A DNA stretch of 64,000 nucleotides from Mastigamoeba balamuthi (GCA_902651635.1 CACRSC010000084.1:602696-666695), one strand, 5' to 3'; shown: positions 19,494-31,532, numbered from the stretch's first letter. Program-made: numbers and translations. The notes: generated by a model not told the origin, from the sequence alone.

Positions 19494-21505
19494 TTATGGT
19501 TGTGATTCCGACTGTAACATCGGAAAGTGAGCAAGAACAGGGTGAGAATTGAAGGTGCACTGCAGTTCAGGAAAATACAAGAGGTTTTTCCCTGACTCAT
19601 AACTGGAACAGCTCTCTGTCAGGAGAAGGGCGGCTCCTGCTCGCACAAGGGCTTGCAGGCCTCTGAGAGATCTGATTGATATGTGGTCCATCATTACAGA
19701 CATTACACGAGATCTGATTACATGTGGTCCATCAAAGTCTTTTGTCTCATCAGCGCACATCATGGCCATCGGCAAGCACTCAGGAGGCAGAACATTGCCC
19801 GATATGCTGACGTGTGCCAGCATGTTTGACAGAAGGAGCGGAAGAGGTGCGAGCTGGGGCAGGTCTGGACTGTTTCCTTTGCGATTCGCGATGAAGTCTG
19901 AGAGGGCCCACATGACTGAATTGCTGAGCAACTGTGGGATCAACAAATGACCTATCTCCGATACTGCCAGCATCACTCTGATGACGATGTGCGCGCCACG
20001 ATAGAGACACCCGCATGAATTTGTCATGATCTCCACGGCTCTCTTGTGCACGTCGTGATCTGCCAATTGGAGTATGTCAGGATCTACATCGCACAGGTAA
20101 AACAACGCCATTGTTGCAGTAAAAAGTTCATGCCGTGGGCATCGAGGCAGTGCGGCGAGTATGGCCCCAACAGCGTCGCATTGCCAGGCCAGGCGACGTT
20201 CGCGGTCAGAGGAGGAGGAGACAATCGCAAGCAGAGCCTGAAACGTGTCACGATTGAACTCTCCATTGGAGGAATCCGTGCGCCGCATATAGTTGACAAT
20301 TGTCATGAGAAGGCACTCGGGAACATGCGGACTTGCCATATGATTGTTGGAGACACAGAGAATCTTCAACGCAGAAGACGCATTGCCGACACCCCCTTGG
20401 TTAAGCTGAGCGGAAAGTGTAGGTAGGCAGCGATGGCAGATAAACCCTCAACAAACTCCTCCCTGAACAGCTCATGTGGCCCCAATTTGCGGAGGCAACA
20501 GAGCACAGCACTTGACACTGTTGTCCTCAAACCCACGTCACCTTCAATCATTGTCATGAGGTCCCTGAGTTCTGCCTCGATGGAATCTGGATTTTCTGGA
20601 TCGAACTGCAGGCTGTACGGTGGCTCTTCGAGAGCGCGAACCACCACCTTGTTTCCACAATGCACGAGCAGAAAAGGCACAGCTTTCCGTCCCGCGAGGC
20701 ATCCGAGTGGTCGAGGCAGAAGGGCTCTCGTGCCAACAAACGAACAATCTCGATACTCCCTTGCTTGCACACCCGCATCGGCACTCACGCCTCCCGGGCC
20801 TCAGCCTGCCCAAAGCAGTAAGGTGGCCTGGCAAGCTCTTCCATCACGTTGGCGTAGCCCGGCATGCGCACACGAGTGCCATGAGGTTGCCCCGCACTAA
20901 GTCCTTACGACACACGTTGAACAGAGGCCTCCCGAGGGCGTCGACCAGAGCGACGCTGGGCGACGAGAACGCATGGTCAAACGCACTCAGACGCAGATTT
21001 TCATACATCGTGTCAGGGGCCACTACGTGCTCGTGGCAGAGACTTTTCCGGCTCAGCACTCAGGACACCCACGGCCTCGGCTGACCTGCTGCGGCAGGCC
21101 ATCTGCAGGGCACACACAAGCTGCTGCTGGCGCCCCTTGTGGGCACAGAATGGCGCACACGCGAGCTCCCGTGCGAGGACAGCAGCCCTAGCACCCCGAG
21201 CCGTGCACGCACCCACCAGCGCCCCCGGGCGATTCCTCTCATCGACGAGTTCGGCTGGCCCTGCTCGGCGAGGGTGAGCACCAGGGTCTCGAACGGCGTG
21301 CCACTGAAACCCTCGGGAGGCCTGAGGAGAGGGCGAGACGGAGGAAGCAGGGAGCACAGAGCGCAGCGGAAAACGACACCGTGAGCGACAGCACGTCCCC
21401 GGCGTCCCCCATGCGTGGCACCACGCACTGCCACAGCACCCACGCCGTCAAATGGCTGTTCTGCGCAGTGGTCGACAAGTTAGTGGCAAAGGGCAGGGGC
21501 TCCAT
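19494..21505 (-). pseudogene. Truncated, frameshifted paralogue of the 8972-11920 ankyrin-like gene
   Basis: Colinear matches to the long gene start at the Met at 21505 (AWVLWQCVVPRMGDAGDVLSL). They continue through FDHAFSSPSVALVDALGRPLF and EIVRLLAREPFCLDHSDASRDG to the ARM-like part (RRLAWQCDAVGAILAAL, IVIRVMLAVSEIGHLLIPQLL). They lie in at least five segments in three frames. Most of the repeat array between about 20860 and 20900 is deleted, and the C-terminal zinc-binding cluster is absent. The 5' and 3' thirds remain very similar to the intact copy, so duplication and decay look fairly recent. Confidence 0.7.
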
Positions 21506-21956
21506 AGCATAAAAGTTCGGATGGCTCTCGAAGAGCTATGTGTGAGCAGCAATAGAGTATGGCATTTCACACTGTTTTTTCATGTCGCTCGTACGATTTC
21601 TTCTTGTGTGGACGGCAGGAAAGTAGCCGGCTGAATGACACTCGGGCCTTTTTGCTGAATCACTAATGGCGCACAATTCCCGCGGACACTCCAGTCGTTC
21701 CTTCATGACGTTGTTACGTCTCTTGGTTCCAGATATAAAATGTGCCCGAACATCTTCGATAATGATGATTGGAGAGGATGTGAGAGCCGCCTGCCTGCCG
21801 ACTGCCGGTGTTTACTCTGGCATGCAGAAAGGCCAGATTTATTATTCACGAGACGAAACCCTTTCGAAAGGGGTGCCAGTACTAAGAAAAATTGGCACAG
21901 AAAGCAACTGGTTTTTTGCGTGAGCACTTGAGCTACCGTGTGTGTTCTGGATGAGA
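21506..21956. other. Intergenic spacer
   Basis: This spacer lies between the pseudogene start and the 3' end of the MYND gene on the same strand. I see no supported gene. A TATAAAA-like run occurs near 21733. Confidence 0.35.
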
Positions 21957-22898
21957 TCACTGGAAGTGGGGGTTTGCCAGAAGGCTGCTGCACTTGGAGA
22001 CTTTCTGGAATGTAATGCGGTCGTCAGTCATCCATCCACGGGAATTCTGCTCGGCCCTTGTGATGCTGCGAACGTTCTGGAACAGACTCTGGTGCTGCGT
22101 GGCTGGGAGCACTGCAACAGTGTTGCCGACACCTGCCGGCCAGATGTCGAACTGCGAGAGCGTGAGGTCGAGGACCACCGCACACCCGTCCCTGTCGTTG
22201 AACTCCAGCCACTCGTGGAAGTTCTCCTGGTCTTCTGCAGCGGGAACTCTGACCACCACATGATTCTCCAATCCGGAGATGACAATCTTCCCGGTGCCCT
22301 TGAGAGTCACCGCCCTCGACACGTGCCTGAAATCAGCGGCCCTGAGTGTCTGGCTGCCGTAAAGGACCTTCCCAGCCATCCTCAGTGCGTCCAGCAGCAC
22401 CAGGCACAGCGTGCGGCAGTTCTGGTTCATGCGGAAGCACCAGTAGGCCCTCAGCGAGTCCTCCGATGTTGGCTTACCGTGCAGCCACTGGGCGTAGGAG
22501 CTGACCAGGTCGCCGGAATAGTAGGCCTCTGTGCAGCTTTGGCGCTCGTACACGTATACGGCCCACGGCTGCTCCGAGAACGAGGCTGAGCTGAACTCAG
22601 TGCCGTGGAGGCCTGTGTGGACCTCCTCGAACGCACGGAGCACTCGGTGGCAGAGGACCTCCAGGGTCTGGGCGGCTGGGGCTGGCGTGGCCTTGGGGGC
22701 TGGCAGGGCGGTGCAGGAGAGCTTGTGCTTCCCCTGCTGCCAGTGCTGCTTCTGATGGTCGGCACAGCAGTACCACACTGCGTGGCAGCGGGAGCAACGA
22801 AGAGAGGCTTTGCTCTGGCACACGGCACAAACGCCAGTCATTCTCTTGGTGTACCCGACACAGAATTTCTTCTGAACTGGAAGATTTGTTGGTTTCAA
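21957..22898 (-). CDS. MYND-type zinc finger protein
   Basis: A single-exon frame of 313 codons. An N-terminal MYND finger at residues about 24-62 reads CAVCQSKASLRCSRC, then YCCADHQKQHW and HKLSC, giving the C-C/C-C/C-C/H-C ligand pattern. A Pro/Ala-rich linker follows (about 66-78). The remaining 230 residues form a folded domain I cannot name (AWCFRMNQNCRT-type core, VVVRVPAAEDQENFHEWLEF). MYND fingers bind proline-rich peptides and occur in regulators and SMYD methyltransferases, but no SET motifs are visible here. The Met at 22898 is used; an internal Met (MTGVCAVC) just before the finger is possible. Confidence 0.75.
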   Translation of the reverse strand: MKPTNLPVQKKFCVGYTKRMTGVCAVCQSKASLRCSRCHAVWYCCADHQKQHWQQGKHKLSCTALPAPKATPAPAAQTLEVLCHRVLRAFEEVHTGLHGTEFSSASFSEQPWAVYVYERQSCTEAYYSGDLVSSYAQWLHGKPTSEDSLRAYWCFRMNQNCRTLCLVLLDALRMAGKVLYGSQTLRAADFRHVSRAVTLKGTGKIVISGLENHVVVRVPAAEDQENFHEWLEFNDRDGCAVVLDLTLSQFDIWPAGVGNTVAVLPATQHQSLFQNVRSITRAEQNSRGWMTDDRITFQKVSKCSSLLANPHFQ

Positions 22899-23323
22899 AC
22901 GCTGTCAAACCCGTTGGGTCGCCAGAGGCCCCGACGCAGACCGAATCCTATGCTTCATCCTAGATATCACTTGTCAAACACCGGTGGCTGCCCCAGAGGT
23001 TCTCCTTGCCGAGGAAGAATGCACACTGCAATATAATGGTGGACTCAGCGGTCTAACGGACGGTCTGGTCTAGTTGTCAATTGTGATTTGGATTCGCTGG
23101 GTGTTCTACAACAGAAGGCATACGGCTGCATCCTAGCAGATCTTGCTTGCACTGCACGTTTAAAGCTGCCCAGGCTATTGAATCTGTGGAAGCCCTTCAA
23201 TCCCGCGCCTAAACGCATCCCTCAAGTGAAGACTAAGCAAAGACTACTGTAGATTGTGCTCTGTGCTCTGTGCCCGTGTTGGTGCGCTCAGTTGCCCCAC
23301 GAGGTTTCCGCATGTCCGCGCAT
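22899..23323. other. Intergenic spacer
   Basis: This spacer lies between the POLD1 stop and the MYND gene start. No gene or repeat is seen. Confidence 0.4.
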
Positions 23324-26300
23324 CTACCAGTCGTTGATGCAGGGGTCGGTGCACGGCGGGTTGTAGCGCTGCAGGACCTCTGTGGCCTCCTGGAGGTCCT
23401 TGCGCACCTTTGTCCGCATGTAGAAGATCGGGCAGTCGCGGCTGCACGTGAGGCCCTGTGAGGACAAGACGGCAAACCCGCAAGATGGCAGCAGATGCGC
23501 ACTTCTGGCAGATGACGGGCTGGTGCAGGCTCTCCATGCACTGCTGGCACTGCGTCCACACCCTGCAGAACTTCTTCTCCAGCGCAGCGACCTGCAACGT
23601 GTTGTACCCCCATGGGCGCACACAGCCGAGGCCAGTGAGTTGTGGCGTTGCTGGGCGCACTTGGCGACTCGCTTAACTGTGCGTGTCTGCTTGAAGAACA
23701 GCTCCGCCTCCTTGCCCTGCTTGCGGCAGTACTCGCACAGGATCTGCTCGTTGGGCGGCAGCGGGCCCCTGCACCCGTGGCACCGCAGAGTGCGCTTGGC
23801 AAACGCCACGATGCCCCCGACCTCCTGCTTGGGCGTCGCGATCGTAATCGTGCGCGTGTGCTCCCCGGCTGGTGAACAGGCATGCGTGGGTGGCTGTCAG
23901 CAGCGTCGGGGCCAAGTGGCCGCAGGCGGGCCCACGTACAGAAGAGCGTGTTGACGTCCTTCATGATGCTCTTGAAGATGCGCGTCACAGGCTTCCTGAG
24001 CTGCTGGTCGAGGTAGTACTGGTAGTCTAGCGGCAGGTTGTTCTCCAGGACGTAAAGCGGATCCTCGGCCTTCTCGTACGCCTTGGCCCCCTTGGTCGAC
24101 GCGATGATCACGTAGGGCACACGGTCCCCGATGCCCGGCGCAGACGCTGGGATGGGAGGAGGTGCGGTGCACAGAGTTAGCATTGCCCTACTCCCCCTCG
24201 CGACGGCGCTTAAGGGGACGTGCCAGAGTCACGCTCGTGCATGCGCCTCGCGAGCTCCACGTGGGCCTGCTTGCCCGCGTACTCCTTGCTCTCCTTCGAC
24301 AGCGCCTTGCTGATGACCACCAGCGACAGGTCCAGCTTGTTCTGCAGCAGGTCGCTGATGACAGACTTGACGAAGCTGAAAGCCGGCGGGCGCGGACGGG
24401 TTCGCGGGTTTCAGTTGAATACGGTACTCAGAAAAAAAACTGGCGAGAGGAAGCGAGAGGCGGTGCGCACTTGATGGCTGCGTCGAGGTTGCGCTCGAGG
24501 AGGATCTTGTCGAGGCAGGTCGTGATGACGTGCTTGACGAGAGGGCAGTTGTCTCTGCGGACCGTCTCGATGCCCTTGGTGTCGATCTTGGTGGGCTTGG
24601 CGGGGTCCGTCCACAGCAGGCCGGCGTAGCGCTTCTTGCTGATGAGCAGGTACGGGTAGTACACCTTCTCGAACTCGAGGCTTACGGGCTTGGGGAACTG
24701 TGTCGTGACCATCGCCGCGGCCTCCCTGCCCAGCTGCATCACCTTGGCCATGTCCGTCTCGTGGAAGATGACCATCACCGAGTCGGTGTCTCCGTAGATG
24801 ACCTTGGAGTCGTGCTCGAACCCCTGCGCCTTGGAGTACTTGGCCTCCACGAGCTGTCGCCGCCGGTATCCCCACCGTTAGCCCCCCTCTGCTGCTGCGC
24901 TGGCGTGGGAAGGGGGAGGGTTCACGTGCCTCCTTGGTCCGCTCGATCATGGTGCGGCCGTAGGCCGTGACGCTGGCGGCGAGCTCCTGGCAGGGCAGCT
25001 TGCCGTTGGTCGCCCCCGTGAAGCCGTAGACCGAGTTGGCGCTGATCTTCAGGGCCAGCTGGCGCCCGTCGTACACGGCCTTCTTCAGGGGGTCCGTCTC
25101 CTTTGCCAGCAGCTGCTTGGCGCGCTTGCGGGCCCCCAGCAGGTCCTGCAGGATCAGCGGCAAGAGGCCCTGCCTGACGCCCGCCTTGACAAACGTGTCT
25201 GCAAAAGCAGATGAGTACAAACCGCGCGGGGAGAGCGCACCTCCGTTGGGGGTGACCTCGACGTCCTCGTCCTTGAGGCCCAGCTTGGGGGCGGTGCCGC
25301 GCTGGACAAGAGTCGAATAGCAGATGTTGTGCGAGATCATGATCGACGGGTACAGAGACGCAAAGTCCAGCGTCGCCACCGGCAGCTCGTGGAACCCCTT
25401 GGTCGGCTCGATGACCACGGCTCCCGTGTACTTGACCGAGTCGTCATCTAGCGTAACGCCCGTCAGTTTTGACCCGAGGGGAGAGAAAGAGATGGGCTCA
25501 CGGCTCTCGTGCTTGACGTAGGGGACGCGGAGGCGGTGCTCCATGGCCTTGCGGTAGAGCTGCGACTGGACGCGGATCTGCTGGCCGTGCTTGAGGAGGT
25601 AGCTGAAGGGGATGCCCGTGACGCGCGACATCTCGGCGTAGTTGATGAAGATCATCAGCTTGTCCATCAGGCGCTGCGGAAGGTACGAGTCCTTGAGGCA
25701 GTACACGGCCAGGCGGCGCCTGTCGTCGTCCGAGCCCTCGAACAGCTTCGTGATCTCCGTGTGCACCACCTCCTCCTTCTGCTCGCCCAGGAAGTGCGCC
25801 GACACGAAGTTGAGCGAGTACGACCGCAGCTTGTACTCGCGCTGCGCCACCTGCAGTATGTCAAACGGCACGCGCCCGTCGATCACTGCCGTCCGCGCCC
25901 CCCAAGCGCGCACACGCGCAGCAGCGGTCAGCGCTCAGCAGCCGGCACGGGAGCGCGGCGGAGCGTGCGGCGCACCGATCTCCTTGCTCTCGCGGGTGCC
26001 GTAGGCCTTGGACGAGAACTTGGAGTCCCTCATGTTGACCGCCGAGTTCTGTTGGAGCACAAGGGCCGTTGCTCATCAGAGGGTCGCCCAGCAGAAGAAG
26101 AGCAGAGCGCGTACGGTGATGCGGGACATGGAGCTGAAGTCCGTGACCTTGAGGGCCTTGGCCCTGTCCAGCAGGTACGGGAAGTCGAAGTTGACAATGT
26201 TGTACCCGATTATCACGTCGGGGTCCACCTGCCCAGCGACCCCAGGGGCCAGCTCAGCAACGCCGACGAGGGCCAGCGAGGAAAGGGCCGGAGGGGGGTG

Positions 26301-27822
26301 AGCAGGCGCACCGCCACCACAAAGTCCTTCCACTCGCGCAGGAGGTCGCGCTCGTTGTCGAACGTGAGCACGTCCGAGCCCACGATGTTGGAGCATGTCT
26401 TGAGCACAAAGACGTTCTTGACCTGCGGCTTGCTCTCGCCCTGCACCGTCACCATGTTGGCTATCATGATCACGGGGTCCTGCTGCGCGTCCGGGAACAG
26501 GCCCTTCCTCGCCGCGCACTCAATGTCTGCACAGCGACACGAGTAGAGCAAAAGTGAGCAAAATACGGCATTGCGCGAGAGCTCAGCCCGTGGGCGCCCT
26601 CTGTCTCTGGTGGCAGACGGCGGGGGCGTGGAGGCACCGAAGCTCAGGATGCGCGCGGGGCCGATCTTGGACCACTCGCCTTCCACGCCGAGGCTCTCGA
26701 GCTTCGAGTAGCTGCACGCGGAGCAGGGCTGAGTCGACCGAGGGTCGCAGCAGACCGGCAGGGGAGGATGCGAGGGCGACAAGACTCACTCGACGTTGAG
26801 CTCGATCTGGCACGTGGAGACTTTGTTGCGGGCGATCTCGTAGCCACCGGCAGCGAGCTTGATCCAGCTGCACCCCACAATGTGCGTGTCGACCATGAAG
26901 CGCCTGAGAGCGGGCAGAGTTCAGCGGCAGACCCGAGGCAGCGGCGGGGACACCGCACAGGACGAAGAGCGTGTCGGCCTCGTAGGTGCGCAGGCAGCGG
27001 CCGTCGAGGGCGCCGGCCTCGAGGAGGTCGCGGGCGCAGGGGACCTGCTTGGGCAGAGACATCCAGACTTTGATGAACGGCGAGAGCGTGTCGCCGTGGA
27101 AGCCCATCAGCGACTGGGCCATCTCCACCTCTACGCCCAGGACGTAGGGCTTCTGGTTCCTGTGCATGGCCGGGCCCCTGGCCACCTTGGCGACCTCCTC
27201 CTGCAATGGCGCGCATCAGGTGAGCACAGGACAAATCAAATGATATTGCTGATTCTGTTTCATGGAAAATCTGGATATTCGCGGGTACGGTGCGAATCAA
27301 TTGAAAAAGGATGTCGGGCAACGGACGTTGAGGCGGTCACGGAAGCGCTTGCAGTGGTCGACGGTGAAGCCCGGGGGTGCCTCGACGTAGAAGTAAGGCG
27401 TGAAGCCGAGGACGTTGACCAGCACGCTGTTCCCCGTCGGCGTGACGCCTGCTCAGGCCGCGTAGATACGGCCCCCCGGTGAATCTGTTGAATCTGGGCT
27501 GGCCAAGAATCCGTGCATTCCCGCACCATACATGCGGATGACGGGCGCCGGGGCGTTCGGGACGCCGTCGCTGAGAACTGTGTAGTCGATCTCGAACTGC
27601 TGCATCACTGGGAGGCCCGGCAGCATCGCGTTCGTGAGCGCAGGCAGCCCGCGAAAAGGGCGGGAGATTTGCTGGAATCGATGGGGAGAGCGCGGAACCG
27701 AAGGGGTCGGTGGCGGGGTCGAGGGCGGGCGGGGCGGGCCGCAGCCAAGAGGGGTCGCAGGCCTTCTGGCGCTGCCTCGGCCGCGGCGGCTCAGCGGACG
27801 GCGCGGAACGCTTCATCGACAT
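23324..27822 (-). CDS. POLD1: DNA polymerase delta catalytic subunit
   Basis: A family-B replicative polymerase in many exons, roughly 1,050 residues and colinear with human POLD1. The 3'-5' exonuclease has [12 protein letters not shown] (Exo I), [14 protein letters not shown] (Exo II) and [12 protein letters not shown] (Exo III). Polymerase motifs are [14 protein letters not shown] (A), [13 protein letters not shown] (B) and YGDTDSVMV (C), followed by KKRYAGLLW. The C-terminus carries both metal sites: CysA (CHGCRGPLP...LCEYC) and CysB (CQQCMESLH...[10 protein letters not shown]), the latter binding the Fe-S cluster in known enzymes. The last residues are PCINDW. The start is one of two close Mets (27822 or 27816) before [10 protein letters not shown]. 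All catalytic Asp/Glu residues are present, so the enzyme should be active in lagging-strand synthesis and proofreading. The neighbouring gene diverges from a shared upstream region. Confidence 0.95.
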
Positions 27823-28252
27823 TTCTCGTGATTCGCGCGCAAAAAAGATATACTGCAAAAATCTCAGATATCGAGATTGCACGTGATTGAATGGCGTGGC
27901 GACTACGTGTTTCCCGCGTTTGGTGGCTTCCTTGACCATGACCTTCGGCAGTATCGTGGCAAGCCCCTGTGGTGTTGATCACTGGCCGCGATGCGATCCT
28001 ACCCCCATTCACTGAACGCGCAAAAATAGAAACGGGGGTGGAAACTTCGCCGTGTATCACGATGGTCTTGCTGTATCCGGAAAAGAAAAGCATATCATAG
28101 CTCCACCCCGCACCCGCCCGCCAAGGGGTGTGGTGCGCTTATAAGGGGGGGGGAATCCTACCTCATTTCTTATCATCCTCCATCTTCAAACACTTCACCC
28201 ACTCCGGAACGCGAGCTACGCACTAAAGCAAAGACATCGAGCGGCGTCAACC
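27823..28252. other. Divergent promoter region
   Basis: This interval lies between the divergent starts of POLD1 and the first surface protein gene. Its right part (from about 28018) resembles 30131-30345 upstream of the second surface gene, so it is part of the tandem duplication. No gene is seen. Confidence 0.5.
28139..28145 (+). promoter_or_regulatory. TATA-like box of surface protein gene 1
   Basis: TTATAAG lies 108 bp before the ATG. It is followed by a G run and a block (ACCTCATTTCTTATCAT) conserved upstream of the second copy. That block may span the transcription start. Confidence 0.45.
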
Positions 28253-29439
28253 ATGTACACGCACAGCGCAGTCATTCTTCTGGCCTTGATCGCCCTATCC
28301 GCTGGTTCGCCAAGCGGTCGTCTGCGATCTGCGGGAAGCACTCACGGACTCGCGATCCCTCCAGTGGCCGACAAGCCAGACGGCAGGGGCAGGGGCTCCT
28401 CGAGCGAGCCGGGGGAGGACGGTAGGAAGGGATCGGAGGGCGACGCAGGCCGGCACCCGGAGGGCGACCGCTGGCACCGGGAGAGGAAGAGCGTGCTCAG
28501 GTGGGACGCCGAGTCGGTGACGTTCAGGTCGAGCGACCCCACGTCCGGCGATCGGGTGGACCTCGACCTGCGGTCCGAGGGGAACAGCCCCATGAGGTTC
28601 CGCCTGAGGTACTACCCCACCGACAAGTCCGCCGTGGCCCTCGACTCGCGTGTAGTCTTCAAGTCCATCGTCGAGTTCGAGGAGAGCTCGTCGACCGTAC
28701 GCTCGCGCCCTCCCGCTCGTCCTCGGCGTGCGAGGCTGACCCGCGGGTGTCGCTGTCCTCTGCGTAGTTCGACGGGTGGGACGCCAACGACGTGGAGCTG
28801 CGCCGCGTGAGCATCGGGAGGACCGGGTGGGCCCCCATCACCGCGCCTACCGTCCAGGCCATCGGCGGGGTCAACGTGACCATGTTCACGATCACCTACA
28901 ATGGCGTGGGGGCGGTGATGGTGCTGCGCCTGATGCTGGCCGACAGCCCCTACAGCGCCGGGGGCTCGTCGTACTCGCCCTCGCAGGCAAAGATCGACGT
29001 GGAGCTGCGCAACTGGACGTACAGCGGCAACAGCAGCTACCTCGCGCTGGCCTGCGCCGTGCAGAGCCCAGAGGCCTTCGTCCACGAGACCACGAGCAAC
29101 TCGGAGGACCCAGAGCACGTGCGCATCTTCGACAACGACGTGTCGATGGCTTTCGGGTGGAACCGCACCGTCGAGGCCGATGGCAAGGCAGCATATGTGG
29201 TCGCGAGCAGGTTCGAGGCCACGACCCCTGACTCGGAGTCGGACGACGCCGAGGAATCGACGGGGAAAGGCGGCGCGAGGGAGCACGTGCAGTACGCCAA
29301 GATGACGCACTTCGCCTTCAACGCGGTGCAGCCCAAGGTGATCGTGTGGGACCCGTACCTGGGCGTCCAGAACCAGGCAGCTGCGCACAGCCTCAGTGCT
29401 CTGATGGCTGCAGCCGCCCTGCTGGCCTCGCTGTTCTAG
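28253..29439 (+). CDS. Secreted or GPI-type surface protein, copy 1
   Basis: Two exons (28253-28696, 28768-29439) with intron 28697-28767 in phase 0 give 371 residues. A signal peptide (SAVILLALIALSAGS) is followed by a hydrophilic Gly/Arg/Glu-rich spacer and then a globular domain with marks such as RWDAESVTFRSSDPTSGDR and FDGWDANDVELRRVS. It contains several N-glycosylation sequons (NVT, NWT, NSS, NRT). The C-terminus ends in a hydrophobic tail (LSALMAAAALLASLF), typical of a GPI signal. I do not recognise the domain. It is duplicated at 30346-31532. The likely location is the cell surface; the function is unknown. Confidence 0.8.
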
Positions 29440-29599
29440 CTCGCAAGATAACTCCACAACTCGAGCGCCAGTCTCACGCGAGCTCTGTGGATTCAACAAA
29501 CTGTAAAAATTGATCCTATGTCCATGTGTCCATCCCTGTTATCACAAGCGACCTCCTTTCGAGGGCACTGCAGCAACACAAGAACCGAGAGCAAGGCCT

Positions 29600-30055
29600 T
29601 GTTTTATTCTCAATTGCTCTGGGGACAGCAGACAGCACGGGCCGACACTGTGCGCAAGCCTATTGGCGCTTGGCGGGCAGGTACTTCTCTCGATGATCTC
29701 GCGCTGCGTACAGCAACGTTAGCATTGGCGCGAGTGCCGAGGGGGCTCACCTGCATCCACCAGGTGTCGCCGTTGGCGATGCCGCCGAGGCGCTTGGCCT
29801 TCTCGAGGTTGTTGAGGGCCTCCTGGAGCTTGGCCTCCGCCTCAGCCACGGCGGCCTCCACGGCCTGGCCGCCCTCTCAGCCTTGCGGGCGGCCTCCTCC
29901 GATGCCTTGGCTGCCTGTGCCTCGGCTGCGTTCTGCTCAATTCACGCTGTCAATCCGGTGCGACAGCAACGAGCCTTCTAGGCACTGTGTGGAAAAGCAA
30001 GCTAAGCAGATGAGGAGAGTGGTGAGTGGAGACCTACCCCGTAGTTATACCCAAA
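29600..30055 (-). pseudogene. Duplicated 3' fragment of the actin-bundling gene
   Basis: The minus strand reads AAVAEAEAKLQEALNNLEKAKRLGG, then GDTWWMQ, matching the last coding exons of the 31814-33616 gene plus part of an intron. The 5' four-fifths of the gene is missing, so it cannot make the protein. It arrived as part of duplication unit A. The minisatellite found in the matching intron of the complete gene is absent here. Confidence 0.8.
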
Positions 30056-30235
30056 CTCGTGCGACTGTACTCGTTTCTCTGGTCACGTGGACTGTCTTCT
30101 TTATTTGAATAAACGTGGCGCATACGTGTCAGGCAAAAATAGAAAAGGTGGAAGCTTCGCCCGGTTTCTGGATCAGGAGAAGAAAAGCGTGTCACAGCTC
30201 CACCCCGCACTCGACCGCGGGCGCATGGCCCGCTG

Positions 30236-30242
30236 ATTTAAG
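30236..30242 (+). promoter_or_regulatory. TATA-like element of surface protein gene 2
   Basis: ATTTAAG occupies the place of the TTATAAG of copy 1. It has the same downstream block (GACCTCACTTCTTATCAT), and the ATG is 110 bp from the element. It is a weaker match to a TATA box than in copy 1. Confidence 0.35.
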
Positions 30243-30345
30243 GAGAATCCGACCTCACTTCTTATCATCACAGCATTCGGAAACTTGCCACCCACTCCCG
30301 AACGCGACATCCACACTCAAAGTGCGATCACCGAGCGTCATCATC

Positions 30346-31532
30346 ATGAACAAGCGCAGCGCCATTTTTCTGCTGGCCCTGGTCGTCCTCTCTGCCGGTT
30401 CGAAGGGCGGTCGTCAGCGCTCTGTAGTTGGCACTGACCGGCTTGCGATCCGCTCTCTTTGCAGTGGCCGGCAAGCCAGACGAGAAGGGCAGGGGCTCCT
30501 CGAGCGAGCCGAATGAGTCGGGCGACGCAGGCAGGCAGCCGCCTCACCCTGGCGACCGCTGGTACCGACAGAGGAAGAGCGTGCTCAAATGGGACGCCGA
30601 GTCGGTGACGTTCAAGTCGAGCGACCCCACGTCCGGCGATCGGGTGGACCTCGACCTGCGGTCCGAGGGGAACAGCCCCATGAGGTTCCGCCTGAGGTAC
30701 TACCCCACCGACAATTCCGCCGTCGCCCTCGACTATCGCGTGGTCTTTAAGTCCATCGTCGAGTTCGAGGAGAGCTCGTCGACCGTACGCCCGTGCCCCC
30801 TCGTTCATCGTTGCCCTGCGTGACTGACAGTGAAGGTCGTGGTCTTCTGTGCAGTTTAACGGGTGGGACGCCAACGACGTGGAGCTGCGCCGCGTGAGCA
30901 TCGGGAGGACCGGGTGGGCCCCCATCACCGCGCCTACCGTCCAGGCCACCGGAGGGGTGAATGTTACCACCTTCACGATCGCCTATAACGGAGCGGGTGC
31001 GATGCTGGTGCTGCGCCTGATGCTGGCCGACAGCCCCTACAGCGCCGGGGGCTCGTCGTACTCGCCCTCGCAGGCAAAGATCGACGTGGAGCTGCGCAAC
31101 TGGACGTACAGCGGCAACAGCAGCTACCTCGCGCTGGCCTGCGCCGTGCAGAGCCCAGAGGCCCTCTTTGTCCACGAGACCCCTAGCAACTCGGAGGACC
31201 CCGAGCACGTGCGCATTTTGGACAGCGACGTGTCGATGGCTTTCGGGTGGAACCGCACCGTCGAGGCCGACGGCCAGGCAGCGTCTGTAGTCTCGAGCAG
31301 GTTCGAGTTCACGACGCCCGACTCGGAGTCAGACGACGCTGAGTCAACGGTAAACGGCGGCGAGGGTGTAAGGGAGCGGGTGCAGTACGCCAAGATGACG
31401 CACTTCGCCTTCAACGCGGTGACCCCCAAGGTGATCGTGTGGGACCCGTACCTGGGCGTAGAGAGCCAAGCAGCAGCATGCGGTCTCGGCGCGCTGGTGG
31501 CTGTGGCCGCCCTGCTGGCCTCGCTGTTCTAG
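30346..31532 (+). CDS. Secreted or GPI-type surface protein, copy 2
   Basis: This is a paralogue of 28253-29439 with signal peptide SAIFLLALVVLSAGS, a conserved core and hydrophobic tail ALVAVAALLASLF. The intron at 30785-30854 occupies the same place as the intron of copy 1. Near the N-terminus the two copies differ by 7 nt, which shifts the frame at about 30452. The inserted bases form a pyrimidine tract ending in GCAG, so a second small intron (5' site near 30411-30416, 3' site at 30464) would join the signal peptide to AGKPDEKGRGSSS in frame. This N-terminal splice is an inference; otherwise the copy would be frame-shifted. Confidence 0.7.

Larger units (their letters stand above)
28018..30055 (+). 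repeat. Tandem duplication, unit A
   Basis: Unit A contains the promoter, surface protein gene, 3' flank and the last part of the actin-bundling gene, all matching unit B (30131 to about 32180 and a little beyond). Shared upstream landmarks include AAAAATAGAAA, GCTCCACCCCGCAC and ACCTCAxTTCTTATCAT. Because unit A received only the tail of the actin-bundling gene, unit B next to the complete gene is the likely source. Confidence 0.75.

Noticed and set aside
25509-26546. A 345-codon plus-strand frame across the polymerase gene
   Set aside because: It is antisense to conserved POLD1 exons and crosses their introns; no domain is seen.
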